Shown here piece after piece: positions 56,001 through 63,759 of a stretch of 64,000 nucleotides of DNA (the stretch's first letter is position 1; each line of letters starts with the position of its first letter). The notes beneath the pieces were generated by a model. The model searched no databases and was not told where the DNA came from. It was given only the letters and a program-made list of their open reading frames with translations. The stretch comes from Flavobacterium sp. SUN052 (GTDB lineage: Bacteria; Bacteroidota; Bacteroidia; Flavobacteriales; Flavobacteriaceae), in the NCBI RefSeq assembly GCF_028867935.1, contig NZ_JAPQNS010000003.1, positions 186,001 to 250,000 of the forward strand. The letters are read 5' to 3'. Made by a program: the position numbers and the translations under genes.

Positions 56001-59000
56001 AAAGCCGAGATTGAGCCCGGCCAGGAGGCTGTTTTCTTTGTGGGTAATACACGGCCTGGTTGGGTGCTGATGACGGTAGAAGAGAAAAATCAGGCACCCC
56101 GTTTCGAGTGGATCAAAACTGATGGCACCGGTACGCCGTCGCGGCCCAAGCGAGTAGCTATTCCGGTTACAGATCGGCAACGAGGTGGTTTTGTGGTGAG
56201 TTTTGCTATGGTGCAACAAGGTCGATTACTAAGCGAAACGCGACCCATTCAGGTACCCTTCACCAACAAGCAACTGACCATTGAAACACTCACCTTCCGC
56301 GATAAACTAAAGCCCGGTCAGGCCGACGAGTGGACCATTCGCATCAGCGGCCCCGACAAAGACAAGGTAGTAGCCGAGATGATGGCGGCTTTGTACGATG
56401 CTTCACTCGATGAGTTTGTGCCCCACCAGTGGCAGGCCAACATTTACGAGCCGTATCGAGGAGGTACTCAACAATGGGAATCAAACGCCTTTAGCCAAGT
56501 TCAGGCTAGCCAGTTATTTTATCGTTGGCAACAACGTAACGGGCCAATGGCAGTTCAATACCCGATGTTGTTGTCAGTTTCTGGCCCAATTCGAATCAGG
56601 GGCGGAGTGGCTCGTATGGCCAAAAGTGCCGATATGACGGCGATGGAAGCAGCACCGATGGCGATGGCAGCAAGAGCGCCGGGTGTGGCGCAGGATGCCA
56701 TGCGAGTAGAAGAGTTGCCAGAAGCTGTTGCTGCGGAGAAGATAGTTCCAAAACGGACGATTGACCCTCCTGTTCTCCGCAAAAACTTTAACGAAACGGC
56801 GTTTTTCTTCCCGCAACTTCAAACCGATGCGGAGGGTCGGGTGCTGCTCAAGTTCACTATGCCTGACGCCCTTACGCGCTGGAAACTGCTGACGTTTGCG
56901 CATACCAAAGATCTTAAAACGGGTTTGCTGACTCGCGAGATCGTGACTCAGAAAGAGTTGATGGTTACGCTCAATCCGCCCCGGTTCCTCCGCGAGCAGG
57001 ACACAATTCGACTTTCGGCGCGGATCAATAACCTGACGAGCAATGCTCTTAGCGGAACCGCCAAACTGGAAGCAGTTGATGCGATGACTGACCAGCCGAT
57101 CAGTCAGTCAGTGGGGATTTCGGCAACACCCGTTTCGTTTTCGGCGGGTCCAAACGGTAGCGCATCGGCTACATGGACGGTAACCGTACCAACAGGACTT
57201 CCTCCGGTAGCTTTCCGGGTGTCGGCAACAGCAGGCTCGTTTACCGATGCTGAGGAACGCGTGGTACCGGTATTGCCCAACCGAATGCTAGTAACCGATG
57301 CCTTGCCGTTTTGGGTAAATGGCAAAGAAACACGCACGTTCAACCTGTCGGCTTTGACGGGTTTAACGGCCAACAGTTCGGTACAACACGAGCGGCTAAC
57401 GGTAGAAGTTACCAGCAACCCAGCCTGGACAGCCCTGCAAAGTCTGCCGTATTTAATGGAGTATCCGTACGAATGCGCCGAGCAGATTGTGAGCCGTCTG
57501 TATGCCAACTATTTAGCTTCTAACCTAATAGATAGCAAACCGGAGTTTCGGCGTGTCATTGATGGTTGGGCAACAAACCCTCCCAAGAGCCCGCTCACGA
57601 CCAATGCTGAGTTGAAAGCCGTGACCCTTGAAAATAGTCCATGGCTAGTCGAGGCCAAGTCAGAAACAGAGCGCACCGCCCGTTTGGGTCAGCTATTCGA
57701 CAAGAATCGGTTGGCCAATGAGCAACGAACTGCCGTGGAGAAACTCCGGCAGTTGCAGGCCGACAACGGTGGCTTCCGGTGGTTCAGTGGCATGGAGCCA
57801 AATCTTACCATGACACTGCACGTGCTTACAGTTATGGGGCGTATGCAGGCACTGACCAGCGCAAATGGCTCCGTTCAGTCCGCCGTTGACATGACTGGGA
57901 TACAGAATAAAGCAATCCAGTATGCTGATACCGAAATAAAGCGTTGGATTGCTGAACACCAGAAACAGAAGAACCCGAGCCCATCGGCCTATCTGGCTGT
58001 CCAGTATCTCTACGCCCGTACTGTCTCTGCTCAGCCCACCCCGGACAAAGCCGTGGTTAGTTACCTGCAAAAGCTGATTGTGAAAAACTGGCTCAGCGAG
58101 AGTTTACAGGGACAGGCACTGGCTGTGCTGACATTGGCTCGTACTGGTGATAAGAAAACGGCTCAGGGTATTCTGGCCTCTTTGAAGGAGCGAGCAAAAA
58201 CATCAGACGAACTGGGTATGTATTGGCCCCAAAACCAACCGGGCACTTACTGGTATCAAACACCTGTTGAAACGCAGGCTTATCTGATTGAAGCCTTCGG
58301 AACGGTTGGGCAGGATCAGATGGCGGTGCAGGAAATGAAAAAATGGTTGCTTCGTCAGAAGCAAACGCAATCGTGGCCATCGACAAAAGCAACCACCGAG
58401 GCTATTAATGCTCTGTTGCAGGGACCAAGCGGTACAACCGGCCAATCGACCTGGTTGGCAACGGGCGTGAATACTGATGTGCTGGTGGGTGGTCAGCCGC
58501 TCACGGCACGTACGGGCAAGGAAGCAACCACACCGCTGGGCTACCAAAAAACGACGTACAGTCCCGCTGAAATCAAACCGGACTTGGGTAATGTACGAAT
58601 CACGAAGAATGCAGATGGACCCGCATGGGGTGCGCTTTACTGGCAACGTTTCGAACCGCTGGACAAGGTTAAGAGTGGCAACACCGGTCTGTCGGTAGTG
58701 AAGACACTGTTTGTACAGCGCGACACGCCAAATGGCCCCGTTATTGAACCGCTCACCGCTAAAACAACGCTCAAACCGGGGGCATTACTAAAAGTGCGAC
58801 TGGTGATCAAGACCGACCGTCTGATGGAATACGTCCATCTGAAAGATAGTCGGGCATCGGGTTTTGAACCAATAACCGTGTTGTCAGGCTATAAATACCG
58901 GAATGGTCTCGGCTACTACGAAGCCCCGCGCGATGCCAGCACCGACTTCTTCATTGGCTCGTTACCCATTGGTACGCATGTGTTTGAGTATGATCTTCGT

Positions 59001-59105
59001 GTTGTGCAGCCCGGCGATTTCTCAGCAGGAGTCGCCACTATTCAATGCTTTTACGCCCCAGAGTTCTCCGCTCATTCAACCGGCACGCGGGTTAATGTGC
59101 GTTAA
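53013..59105 (+). CDS. Alpha-2-macroglobulin family protein
   Basis: The 2030-residue protein has a signal peptide (ALALCLLAVTFILAQ) and an N-terminal helical region. The MG2 region (ILFTDRAIYRPGQPIYVKG) lies near residue 625, the conserved core (FTMPDALTRWKLLTFAHTKD) near residue 1285 and the alpha-helical thioester domain after it. The thioester motif is CAEQ with C at residue 1488, so the covalent trap should be active. Bacterial homologues sit in the periplasm and bind incoming proteases. Such genes often neighbour pbpC; here none is seen. The ATG at 53013 is chosen over an in-frame TTG at 53001. Confidence 0.95.
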   Translation: MNRIPTALALCLLAVTFILAQQSSQPQPKPLPKTYEAAWKQIDSLTKKGLLQSALTQTNAVHDKALSEKNYPQLAKASISRGSLTMQLDPAQWPEHIKGLEADVRLVPEPARSVLQSVLGDAYVAFYQRNRYRIYDRSKVADVGKTTDSTDLTIWDGPRIAGAASRAYVASIKNEAILQQTPLAVYAPVVQPGDKEGERLRPTLFDLLAHRAIAFFQNTEFETENNVFRFELDRPDYFANPDVFAKLPLTAKPNTVQTGRMLALQTYQRLLTFHTKQGAKAVDALVDADLGRLRFVRQYSIVANKDTLYQQNLEQQMARWKGQPAEAEYAIALAQLFQEQGSQYQPLTKPSTKGANKRAADLCRYIIRHFAKTRAAQEAQVMLDQLTAPSIGATVETVNEPQKPFRARIEYRNVPQVHYRLYKITPDERFTFGQLGYQSEEQRNKLFTQLLAKPIATEGKATLPDDGDLNQHSVEMPINGVPLGQYVLLISGDATFSTKAKNLATALLTVSNLGFVMNNAYGTGNDRTIYVTDRQTGQPLPNASVQLFSVVDRSGNVPRLNPGETRQTDANGRVVFPKTDFSQNQQVYFRIGQGSDVLFTDNQYIYNNQQQPEEQNIRRAILFTDRAIYRPGQPIYVKGLLYEGRDNQFTVMAKEAVELILNDVNGENVATLKLTTNEFGSFTGTFTAPVGRLTGPMIIACEYGQTTILIEEYKRPTFAVKADTIRQAIRLGQTVRVSAKAQTFSGTNVDGASVRYRVTRTYVQPLWGWGGWGRSIWPPRQLAPTEIANGETTTDATGAISLSFVAAPDPTIVRTGNLTFTFDVTLDVTDRAGETRSTTQSLQIGYTALQAILNVPEQIQQGDTKTYAVKATNQAGIPVAIRQGEVVITRLQAPAQPLRKRLWERPDRQLLTETEFKKLFPNDVYADEDNPLNWPQTRVLTAQPQAVSLSTLLPGEYFAETTVTDSTGEKATQRQFFSVVDERTASQRPDAWVRATKAEIEPGQEAVFFVGNTRPGWVLMTVEEKNQAPRFEWIKTDGTGTPSRPKRVAIPVTDRQRGGFVVSFAMVQQGRLLSETRPIQVPFTNKQLTIETLTFRDKLKPGQADEWTIRISGPDKDKVVAEMMAALYDASLDEFVPHQWQANIYEPYRGGTQQWESNAFSQVQASQLFYRWQQRNGPMAVQYPMLLSVSGPIRIRGGVARMAKSADMTAMEAAPMAMAARAPGVAQDAMRVEELPEAVAAEKIVPKRTIDPPVLRKNFNETAFFFPQLQTDAEGRVLLKFTMPDALTRWKLLTFAHTKDLKTGLLTREIVTQKELMVTLNPPRFLREQDTIRLSARINNLTSNALSGTAKLEAVDAMTDQPISQSVGISATPVSFSAGPNGSASATWTVTVPTGLPPVAFRVSATAGSFTDAEERVVPVLPNRMLVTDALPFWVNGKETRTFNLSALTGLTANSSVQHERLTVEVTSNPAWTALQSLPYLMEYPYECAEQIVSRLYANYLASNLIDSKPEFRRVIDGWATNPPKSPLTTNAELKAVTLENSPWLVEAKSETERTARLGQLFDKNRLANEQRTAVEKLRQLQADNGGFRWFSGMEPNLTMTLHVLTVMGRMQALTSANGSVQSAVDMTGIQNKAIQYADTEIKRWIAEHQKQKNPSPSAYLAVQYLYARTVSAQPTPDKAVVSYLQKLIVKNWLSESLQGQALAVLTLARTGDKKTAQGILASLKERAKTSDELGMYWPQNQPGTYWYQTPVETQAYLIEAFGTVGQDQMAVQEMKKWLLRQKQTQSWPSTKATTEAINALLQGPSGTTGQSTWLATGVNTDVLVGGQPLTARTGKEATTPLGYQKTTYSPAEIKPDLGNVRITKNADGPAWGALYWQRFEPLDKVKSGNTGLSVVKTLFVQRDTPNGPVIEPLTAKTTLKPGALLKVRLVIKTDRLMEYVHLKDSRASGFEPITVLSGYKYRNGLGYYEAPRDASTDFFIGSLPIGTHVFEYDLRVVQPGDFSAGVATIQCFYAPEFSAHSTGTRVNVR

Positions 59106-59115
59106 AAGAGTTTTC

Positions 59116-59172
59116 GACAGGATAAAAAGGATTTTTTTGCACCACGAATCCTTTTTATCCTGTAATCCTGTC
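59116..59172. repeat. Hairpin repeat after the macroglobulin gene
   Basis: ACAGGATAAAAAGGATT at 59117-59133 pairs perfectly with AATCCTTTTTATCCTGT at 59147-59163, followed by a further AATCCTGTC. It lies between the macroglobulin stop and the YdeI-like gene. This is another dispersed repeat type of the phylum and may serve as a terminator. Confidence 0.75.
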
Positions 59173-59190
59173 AAAAGACCTTGTTGTACT

Positions 59191-59697
59191 ATGCAATCCT
59201 TTACCGCTCTGCTGGAGAAATTCGGGTCGAAAGGCGAGAAAACCGGTTGGACCTATTTCGTGCTACCTCCCGACGTAACCGATGCGCTTCGCCCTGGCCA
59301 GAAAACATCATTCCGGGTGAAAGGCACGTTGGATAACTTCCCCGTTAAAGCAGTTGCCTTGCTGCCAATGGGCGACGGTACATTCATTTTTGTCGTCAAC
59401 GGCGATATGCGTCGGGGAATTCGAAAAGAAGCCGGAGCCAGAATCCAGGTACAATTGGAATTTGATGAGGACCCGCAACTCGAATCGGCTGATTTTCTAG
59501 CTTGTCTGGAAGATGATTCGGTGGCACTGGAATTCTTCAATACCTTACCTAAGGGGCATCAGAACTATTTTTCGCGCTGGATCGAGAATGCCAAAACCGT
59601 TGAGACAAAAGCAAACCGCATTGCCAAAGCCGTTCATGGCCTGTCGATGCGGTTAGGATACGGGGAGATGATTCGGTATTACAAAAACCGGGGCTAA
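59191..59697 (+). CDS. YdeI/OmpD-associated family protein (DUF1905-OmdA)
   Basis: The 168-residue protein has a DUF1905 domain (WTYFVLPPDVTDALRPGQ, FRVKGTLDNFPVKAVALLPMGDGTFIFVVNGDMRR). It is followed by the short YdeI C-terminal helix bundle (LPKGHQNYFSRWIENAKTVETKANRIAKAVHGLSMR). The family is cytoplasmic and of unknown function. Start ATG 59191 gives the typical N-terminus. A longer frame beginning inside the macroglobulin gene is not used. The gene ends two bases before the repeat hit by the IS110 element. Confidence 0.85.
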   Translation: MQSFTALLEKFGSKGEKTGWTYFVLPPDVTDALRPGQKTSFRVKGTLDNFPVKAVALLPMGDGTFIFVVNGDMRRGIRKEAGARIQVQLEFDEDPQLESADFLACLEDDSVALEFFNTLPKGHQNYFSRWIENAKTVETKANRIAKAVHGLSMRLGYGEMIRYYKNRG

Positions 59698-59734
59698 CGT
59701 AGAGACGCAAAATCTTGCAGGTCCGCCCTTTAGG

Positions 59735-59870
59735 TTTGGGGCCTGGTAATATTCCGAGATTTGGTCTTTTGCCAGTAGTCAACCAGAGTGGGGTACACTA
59801 ACGGGCCGCCGAGGAGTCAGACCTATGCACCGATTCAGTCCCCACTCTGTTTTTCCCCACTCTGGCTCGG
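59735..59870 (+). ncRNA. Candidate bridge RNA of the IS110 element
   Basis: The left end folds into two stem-loops. Stem 1 is CTGGTAA (59743-59749) with TTGCCAG (59769-59775). Its loop holds CGAGATTT (59755-59762), complementary to left flank AAATCTTG (59710-59717) with one G-T pair, and GGTCTTT (59763-59769), which matches right flank GGTCTCT (60980-60986) with one wobble. Stem 2 is CAGAGTGGGG (59784-59793) with CCCCACTCTG (59840-59849). Its loop holds GGGCCGCC (59803-59810), close to the element start GGTCCGCC (59720-59727), and GCACCGATT (59827-59835), the exact reverse complement of the element end (60971-60979). The 5' and 3' limits are estimates. The strand follows the transposase. Confidence 0.6.
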
Positions 59871-59951
59871 ATAGAAAATTGGGTTCGCGGCCCACAAAAG
59901 GGTTTGAGCAAAAGCGAGGAGTTGACTATACCTTCAAAACTAAACAGCAAC

Positions 59952-60962
59952 ATGGACTTTTGCTATTTTATCGGTATCGACATCTCTAAAGACACCTTAG
60001 ATTGGGCTGTCTACACCCAACAACAGGGCATTCAGCTAAGTATCCAAACCGACAATACGCTCAAGGGCATCCGGTCAGCCTTGGCTCAGTTGAAAGCATT
60101 GCCCGACTGGAAATCAGCGCAAGCTGTGTACTCTATGGAGCATACCGGTATTTACAATGCTCATTTACTAGAAGTACTCCACGAGTCAAAATGTTCGATC
60201 TGGTTAGAGTCGTCTTTGCAGATCAAACAGGCTGGTGGGATGCAACGGGGCAAAACCGACAAGGTTGATGCCCAGCGGATCGCCCAATACGCCTATCGCT
60301 TCCGTGATCAGATGCGGCTGTGGACACCACCTCGCGAGGTTATCCAAAAACTGGCTTTTCTGAGCGCGACACGCCAACGACTCAACCAAGCTTATAACTT
60401 GTTGGCAATTCCAGTAGCCGAGCAGGAAACCTTCATCAGCAAATCCCTCCAGAAGACCCTCAAAGGGAATGTCAAAAAGTCGTTAACTGCCCTTAAGGAG
60501 GAACAAAAAGCTGTTGAGCAACAGATTCACGAACTCATCCAGGCCGATGCTCGCTTGAAAGAGTTGTTCGACCTGATGATCTCCGTGCCAGGTGTTGGTC
60601 CGGTGATCGCAGCTGAACTGTTAGTAGCCACCAACGAAATGCAAGCCATCAACGACCCTAAAAAATTGGCCTGCCATGCTGGGGTTGCCCCTTTCGAGTA
60701 TCGTTCCGGCAGCAGCATTCGCGGCAAAACTAAAGTGAGTCACCAGGCTCGTAAACGCCTGAAAGCGTTGATCCACTTGGGAACCATGTCGGCTATTCAA
60801 GTGAAAGGCGACCTTCAAGACTACTACGTGCGGAAACTCAAGGAGGGTAAGCCGAAGATGCTCATCATCAATGCCGCCCGCAACAAGCTCATTCACCGGG
60901 TTTGCGCAGTAGTACGCCGGGGCCAAAAATATGACAAAAATTATGCGCCAGCCCTTGCTTAA
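59952..60962 (+). CDS. IS110-family transposase (bridge recombinase)
   Basis: The 336-residue enzyme has an N-terminal RuvC-like DEDD domain: FIGIDISKDTLDWAV with the first aspartate, SMEHTGIYN with the glutamate, and RGKTDKVDAQRIAQYAY with the last two aspartates. A coiled-coil region follows and then the C-terminal Tnp_20 domain (LMISVPGVGPVIAAELL, HAGVAPFEYRSGSSIRGKTKVS) with the catalytic serine region. It excises and inserts the element with a guide RNA from the left end. ATG 59952 is the conventional start; an in-frame TTG preceded by AGGAG near 59922 could add ten residues. Confidence 0.95.
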   Translation: MDFCYFIGIDISKDTLDWAVYTQQQGIQLSIQTDNTLKGIRSALAQLKALPDWKSAQAVYSMEHTGIYNAHLLEVLHESKCSIWLESSLQIKQAGGMQRGKTDKVDAQRIAQYAYRFRDQMRLWTPPREVIQKLAFLSATRQRLNQAYNLLAIPVAEQETFISKSLQKTLKGNVKKSLTALKEEQKAVEQQIHELIQADARLKELFDLMISVPGVGPVIAAELLVATNEMQAINDPKKLACHAGVAPFEYRSGSSIRGKTKVSHQARKRLKALIHLGTMSAIQVKGDLQDYYVRKLKEGKPKMLIINAARNKLIHRVCAVVRRGQKYDKNYAPALA

Positions 60963-60984
60963 CCCATAGAAATCGGTGCGGTCT

Positions 60985-61782
60985 CTACTTGAAGAATCCC
61001 TTCGGGTCGGGCTGTTTAGCCGATAGCTCGCTTAACAACGAGAGGTCAATGGCTGAAATATCCAGTCGGCGGGCCTGATGAATGTGTTCCCACGCTCGGC
61101 CATAATCGGCTTTGGTATACTGCAACAAAGCCATTTTCATGTGCGAGGTAGCATTATCAGGCAGCAGCGCAATAGCTTTTGTCAGATGGTTTTCGGCCTC
61201 GTTGAGGTGTTGAATATCTTTTTTTACCTGAAACTGCATTAGCTCAACCGTGGCTAAATCGGTCATCAACACCGCATTTGTATCGGCCAGAGCAAGCCCC
61301 TTACCCAACATTCTGATTGCCTGATCAAGCTTGTTTTGTTGATAACAGACTACACCCAGTCCCCAGTACGCATCCACATTTTTGTCGTTGAGCAACCAGG
61401 CCAGATTAAATCGATAAGCGGCTGTGTCGAGTTGACTTTCGCCCAGATAGTCCCAACCACGGGCAGCAAAAAACTGACTAGCTTCGCCACGATTGCTGAA
61501 GTTCTGATCGCAATCCATCAGAAATTTGATCTCAAATTCGATCTGTTCTCCTGACTTGGCCCGCTCCCCAAACAAAGGCATGGTTCGCGCAGTTTTAGTT
61601 GTCTCTACCACACTACCGTTTGGGTCGGCTGCTTTTGCGGTCTCCTCGCGACTAGTAGAACTGGCGCTCGCTGAACTCATATTCCGCGCTGAACTAATGA
61701 ATTGACCGGGTTGAGCGGCCACCCACAGCGGCAGAAATGTAGCGATCAGCAGATAAGAGGTATGAGGAATCCGAATGGTCAT
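60985..61782 (-). CDS. Secreted TPR protein
   Basis: The 265-residue protein has a signal peptide (SYLLIATFLPLWVAAQ), a serine/threonine-rich linker (SSASASSTSREETAKA) and at least four TPR-like units (DTAAYRFNLAWLLNDKNVDAYWGLGVVCYQQNKLDQ and later ones). A single cysteine pair could be formed from C91-type and CYQQ residues. It probably acts as a periplasmic scaffold. Its stop codon lies in the right half of the palindrome disrupted by the IS110 element. Confidence 0.8.
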   Translation of the reverse strand: MTIRIPHTSYLLIATFLPLWVAAQPGQFISSARNMSSASASSTSREETAKAADPNGSVVETTKTARTMPLFGERAKSGEQIEFEIKFLMDCDQNFSNRGEASQFFAARGWDYLGESQLDTAAYRFNLAWLLNDKNVDAYWGLGVVCYQQNKLDQAIRMLGKGLALADTNAVLMTDLATVELMQFQVKKDIQHLNEAENHLTKAIALLPDNATSHMKMALLQYTKADYGRAWEHIHQARRLDISAIDLSLLSELSAKQPDPKGFFK

Positions 61783-61853
61783 TGTCGTACTCGAGAATGC
61801 ACTTGCTTCGGTAAAAACGAAAAGGACAGGAAATATAGTGCTTTCCCGATAAA

Positions 61854-63332
61854 CTATCTCCGCGCTCTGCCCTTATTTGTTGCAGATTTTCCGGCACCAC
61901 CCACTTTTCCTGACCGCTTTGCACCGCCCGGACGCGACGATCCCGACTTACTTTTCGACCCACCAGCCCGTGGCCCTGTTGAGGCTGGACCACCCGATTT
62001 TACCCCTAATTTGGCTGCCCGAGCCGTTTGCGTGTTTTTCTTAGCCGCCCGAGCCTTCGCCGTTCCCAGTGATTTTTTCTCGTGGAAAGCCCCTTTAAAC
62101 GTCGGGTCTTCTTTTTTTCGTTGCTCGTCAATTTCGCGCAACATCGCCTGATTTTCTTCCGTCGGTGTTTCCGCGATGTCGATCGTTGATGGTACGGCCT
62201 CACGCGGAATTGTCATCCGAATAATCTTCTCGATTTTCTTGATGTGGTATTCCTCGGGTGGTGTCATAAACGTGATGGCCTGCCCTGTGTGGTTCGCCCG
62301 CCCAGTCCGCCCAATCCGATGCACGTAGTCTTCGTAGATCAGGGGAACATCAAAATTAATCACGTGCGACACTTCGGCAACGTCGATGCCGCGTGAGGCA
62401 ACGTCGGTGGCTACCAGTACTTTAATGTTACCCTCTTTAAAGGCTTCCATCGAATTAATGCGGGTATTCTGGCCTTTGTTGGCATGAATGACCCGCACCT
62501 GGTCTGTCTCCACTACTTTCCGCAGCAGAAACTTATACACATTCTCCGCTGTGGTTTTGGAACGTGTAAAAATGATGCCCCGCTGAAAATCATCGAGCTC
62601 TACAATGTGCTCCAGCATGTTAATTTTCGTACGGAAATTGGGCATTTCGTACAGTTTCTGAGTCACCATATCGGCGGTTGATGCCTGCGGACTCACCTCA
62701 ACACGTACAGGAGCTTCCAGAAACTCCGCCGATAAGCTCTCTACTCGTTCGGGGAAGGTAGCCGAAAAAAGTAGGTTTTGCCGTTTGCGCGGAATCACTT
62801 CCAGGATTTTCCGGATCTGAGGCATGAATCCCATGTCCATCATTTTGTCGGCCTCATCCAGAATCATGGTTTTCAGCTCCTTCGTCACGATCTTCTCCTG
62901 AAGGTATAAATCCATGAATCGGCCCGGTGTCGTCACGATGATGTCAACCCCTCCATCGAGCAGTGCGATCTGGGTTTTAGGCCCCAAGCCGCCGTACAGG
63001 GCCACATGACGCAGATCGGTGTATTTGCCCAATTGTCCGATCGCTTCGTCGATTTGCATGACCAGTTCCCGCGTAGGGGCCAGAATCACCGCTCGTGGGT
63101 TTTGACCCTGAGCATATTTGATCCGCATCAGCAACGGCAGCACGTAGGCAGCCGTTTTACCAGTGCCAGTTTGGGCAATACCCAGCACATCGTGATTAGC
63201 CAGAATAAGCGGTATCGTCTTTTCCTGAATAGGCGTAGGGATAGTATAGCCCGCGTCAGCTACGGCATTGAGTAGCTGACGGTTCAGGTCAAACTGGTCG
63301 AATGAACGATCCTCGTTCGGTGTGATTTCCAT
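61854..63332 (-). CDS. rhlE: DEAD-box RNA helicase, RhlE-like
   Basis: The 492-residue helicase has the Q motif (FDQFDLNRQLLNAV, PTPIQEKTIP), motif I AQTGTGKTAAY, Ia PTRELV, Ib TPGRF, motif II DEADKMMDMGF, motif III SATF, and RGIDVAEVSHVINFD and HRIGRTGR in the second RecA domain. The C-terminal 80 residues are very basic and rich in lysine, alanine, glycine and serine, as in RhlE proteins that bind RNA nonspecifically. Roles are in ribosome assembly or RNA decay at low temperature. Confidence 0.93.
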   Translation of the reverse strand: MEITPNEDRSFDQFDLNRQLLNAVADAGYTIPTPIQEKTIPLILANHDVLGIAQTGTGKTAAYVLPLLMRIKYAQGQNPRAVILAPTRELVMQIDEAIGQLGKYTDLRHVALYGGLGPKTQIALLDGGVDIIVTTPGRFMDLYLQEKIVTKELKTMILDEADKMMDMGFMPQIRKILEVIPRKRQNLLFSATFPERVESLSAEFLEAPVRVEVSPQASTADMVTQKLYEMPNFRTKINMLEHIVELDDFQRGIIFTRSKTTAENVYKFLLRKVVETDQVRVIHANKGQNTRINSMEAFKEGNIKVLVATDVASRGIDVAEVSHVINFDVPLIYEDYVHRIGRTGRANHTGQAITFMTPPEEYHIKKIEKIIRMTIPREAVPSTIDIAETPTEENQAMLREIDEQRKKEDPTFKGAFHEKKSLGTAKARAAKKNTQTARAAKLGVKSGGPASTGPRAGGSKSKSGSSRPGGAKRSGKVGGAGKSATNKGRARR

Positions 63333-63463
63333 AACACAAAGGTAGTCAAGTATAAAGTCTCAGACCTGCTTTCCTTGTTTTAACCGCTGGTAGTAAGCTA
63401 AATAGCCGCTGTAAAGGTATTTTGCCAACTAGATATAGTACAAAAAATAGGTATTTCGTAGCT

Positions 63464-63492
63464 TGCTGCCTAACACAAAACCTGTATATTTG
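63464..63492 (+). promoter_or_regulatory. Orphan promoter reading towards the integrative element (TTG-N18-TATATTTG)
   Basis: TTG at 63464-63466 and TATATTTG at 63485-63492 match the phylum consensus. Transcription would start near 63499 and cross the tRNA fragment in the antisense direction before reaching the integrase gene. No chromosomal gene follows it in the window. Confidence 0.5.
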
Positions 63493-63539
63493 CCCACTCA
63501 GAAAATGTTATGCACGCATACTATCTATCATATAGCCAC

Positions 63540-63566
63540 AAAAAAAGCCTTCTCTTTCGAGAAGGC
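63540..63566 (-). terminator. Terminator of the tRNA-Phe gene
   Basis: On the minus strand GCCTTCTC, loop GAAA and GAGAAGGC are followed by seven T. It lies 11 bases past the tRNA 3' end and marks the original end of the tRNA transcript. Confidence 0.85.
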
Positions 63567-63577
63567 CATTACCAGGG

Positions 63578-63623
63578 TGGTGATGGACGGAATCGAACCG
63601 CCGACACAAGGATTTTCAGTCCT
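63578..63623 (-). tRNA. 3' half of tRNA-Phe (GAA), displaced at an attachment site
   Basis: Read on the minus strand, the sequence starts at AGGACTGAAAATCCT, an anticodon arm with anticodon GAA. It continues through the variable loop TGTGTC, the T arm with GGTTCGATTCC, and the acceptor strand CATCACC with discriminator A. No D arm or 5' acceptor strand follows at higher coordinates, so the tRNA is only a 3' half. Integration into tRNA 3' ends leaves such a fragment at one end and an intact gene at the other, which should be beyond the right edge. Confidence 0.85.
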
Positions 63624-63638
63624 GTTTTGGCTGGTTTG

Positions 63639-63652
63639 ATATGGTTCCATAT
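63639..63652. repeat. Palindrome ATATGGTTCCATAT beside the attachment site
   Basis: A 14-base perfect palindrome lies 16 bases inside the element. A direct repeat TGTTGTACC follows at about 63726-63746. These may be recombinase or directionality-factor binding sites. Confidence 0.45.
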
Positions 63653-63759
63653 GATTTTATCTGTCTAATTATCAGTAATTTATAAAACAGGCTATATCAG
63701 GTGAAACCAAGCAAAACCGCTATTTGTTGTACCTATGTTGTACCAACTTTGGAGGATAA

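Larger units (their letters stand above)
59719..60979 (+). mobile_element. IS110-family insertion sequence, about 1261 bp
   Basis: The boundaries are set by TGC at 59716-59718 and at 60977-60979, outside which the flanks form one palindromic repeat. This is consistent with IS110 transposition, in which a short core is shared by target and element and there are no terminal inverted repeats. The left end before the transposase ATG is 233 bases long and non-coding, and the right end after the stop is only 17 bases, which is the layout of the IS110 group (bridge RNA in the left end) and not IS1111. The element looks intact. Confidence 0.8.
59699..60988. repeat. Interrupted palindromic repeat (IS110 target site)
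   Basis: GTAGAGAC at 59699-59706 and GTCTCTAC at 60981-60988 are the ends of what was one hairpin. Joining 59699-59718 to 60980-60988 gives a 29-base palindrome, with GCAA and TTGC extending the stem. It stood between the convergent YdeI and TPR genes, probably as a terminator. Confidence 0.65.

Noticed and set aside
63505..63639. A 44-codon plus-strand frame starting just after the orphan promoter
   Set aside because: It is composed of the antisense of the tRNA terminator and the tRNA-Phe fragment, so it is almost certainly fortuitous.
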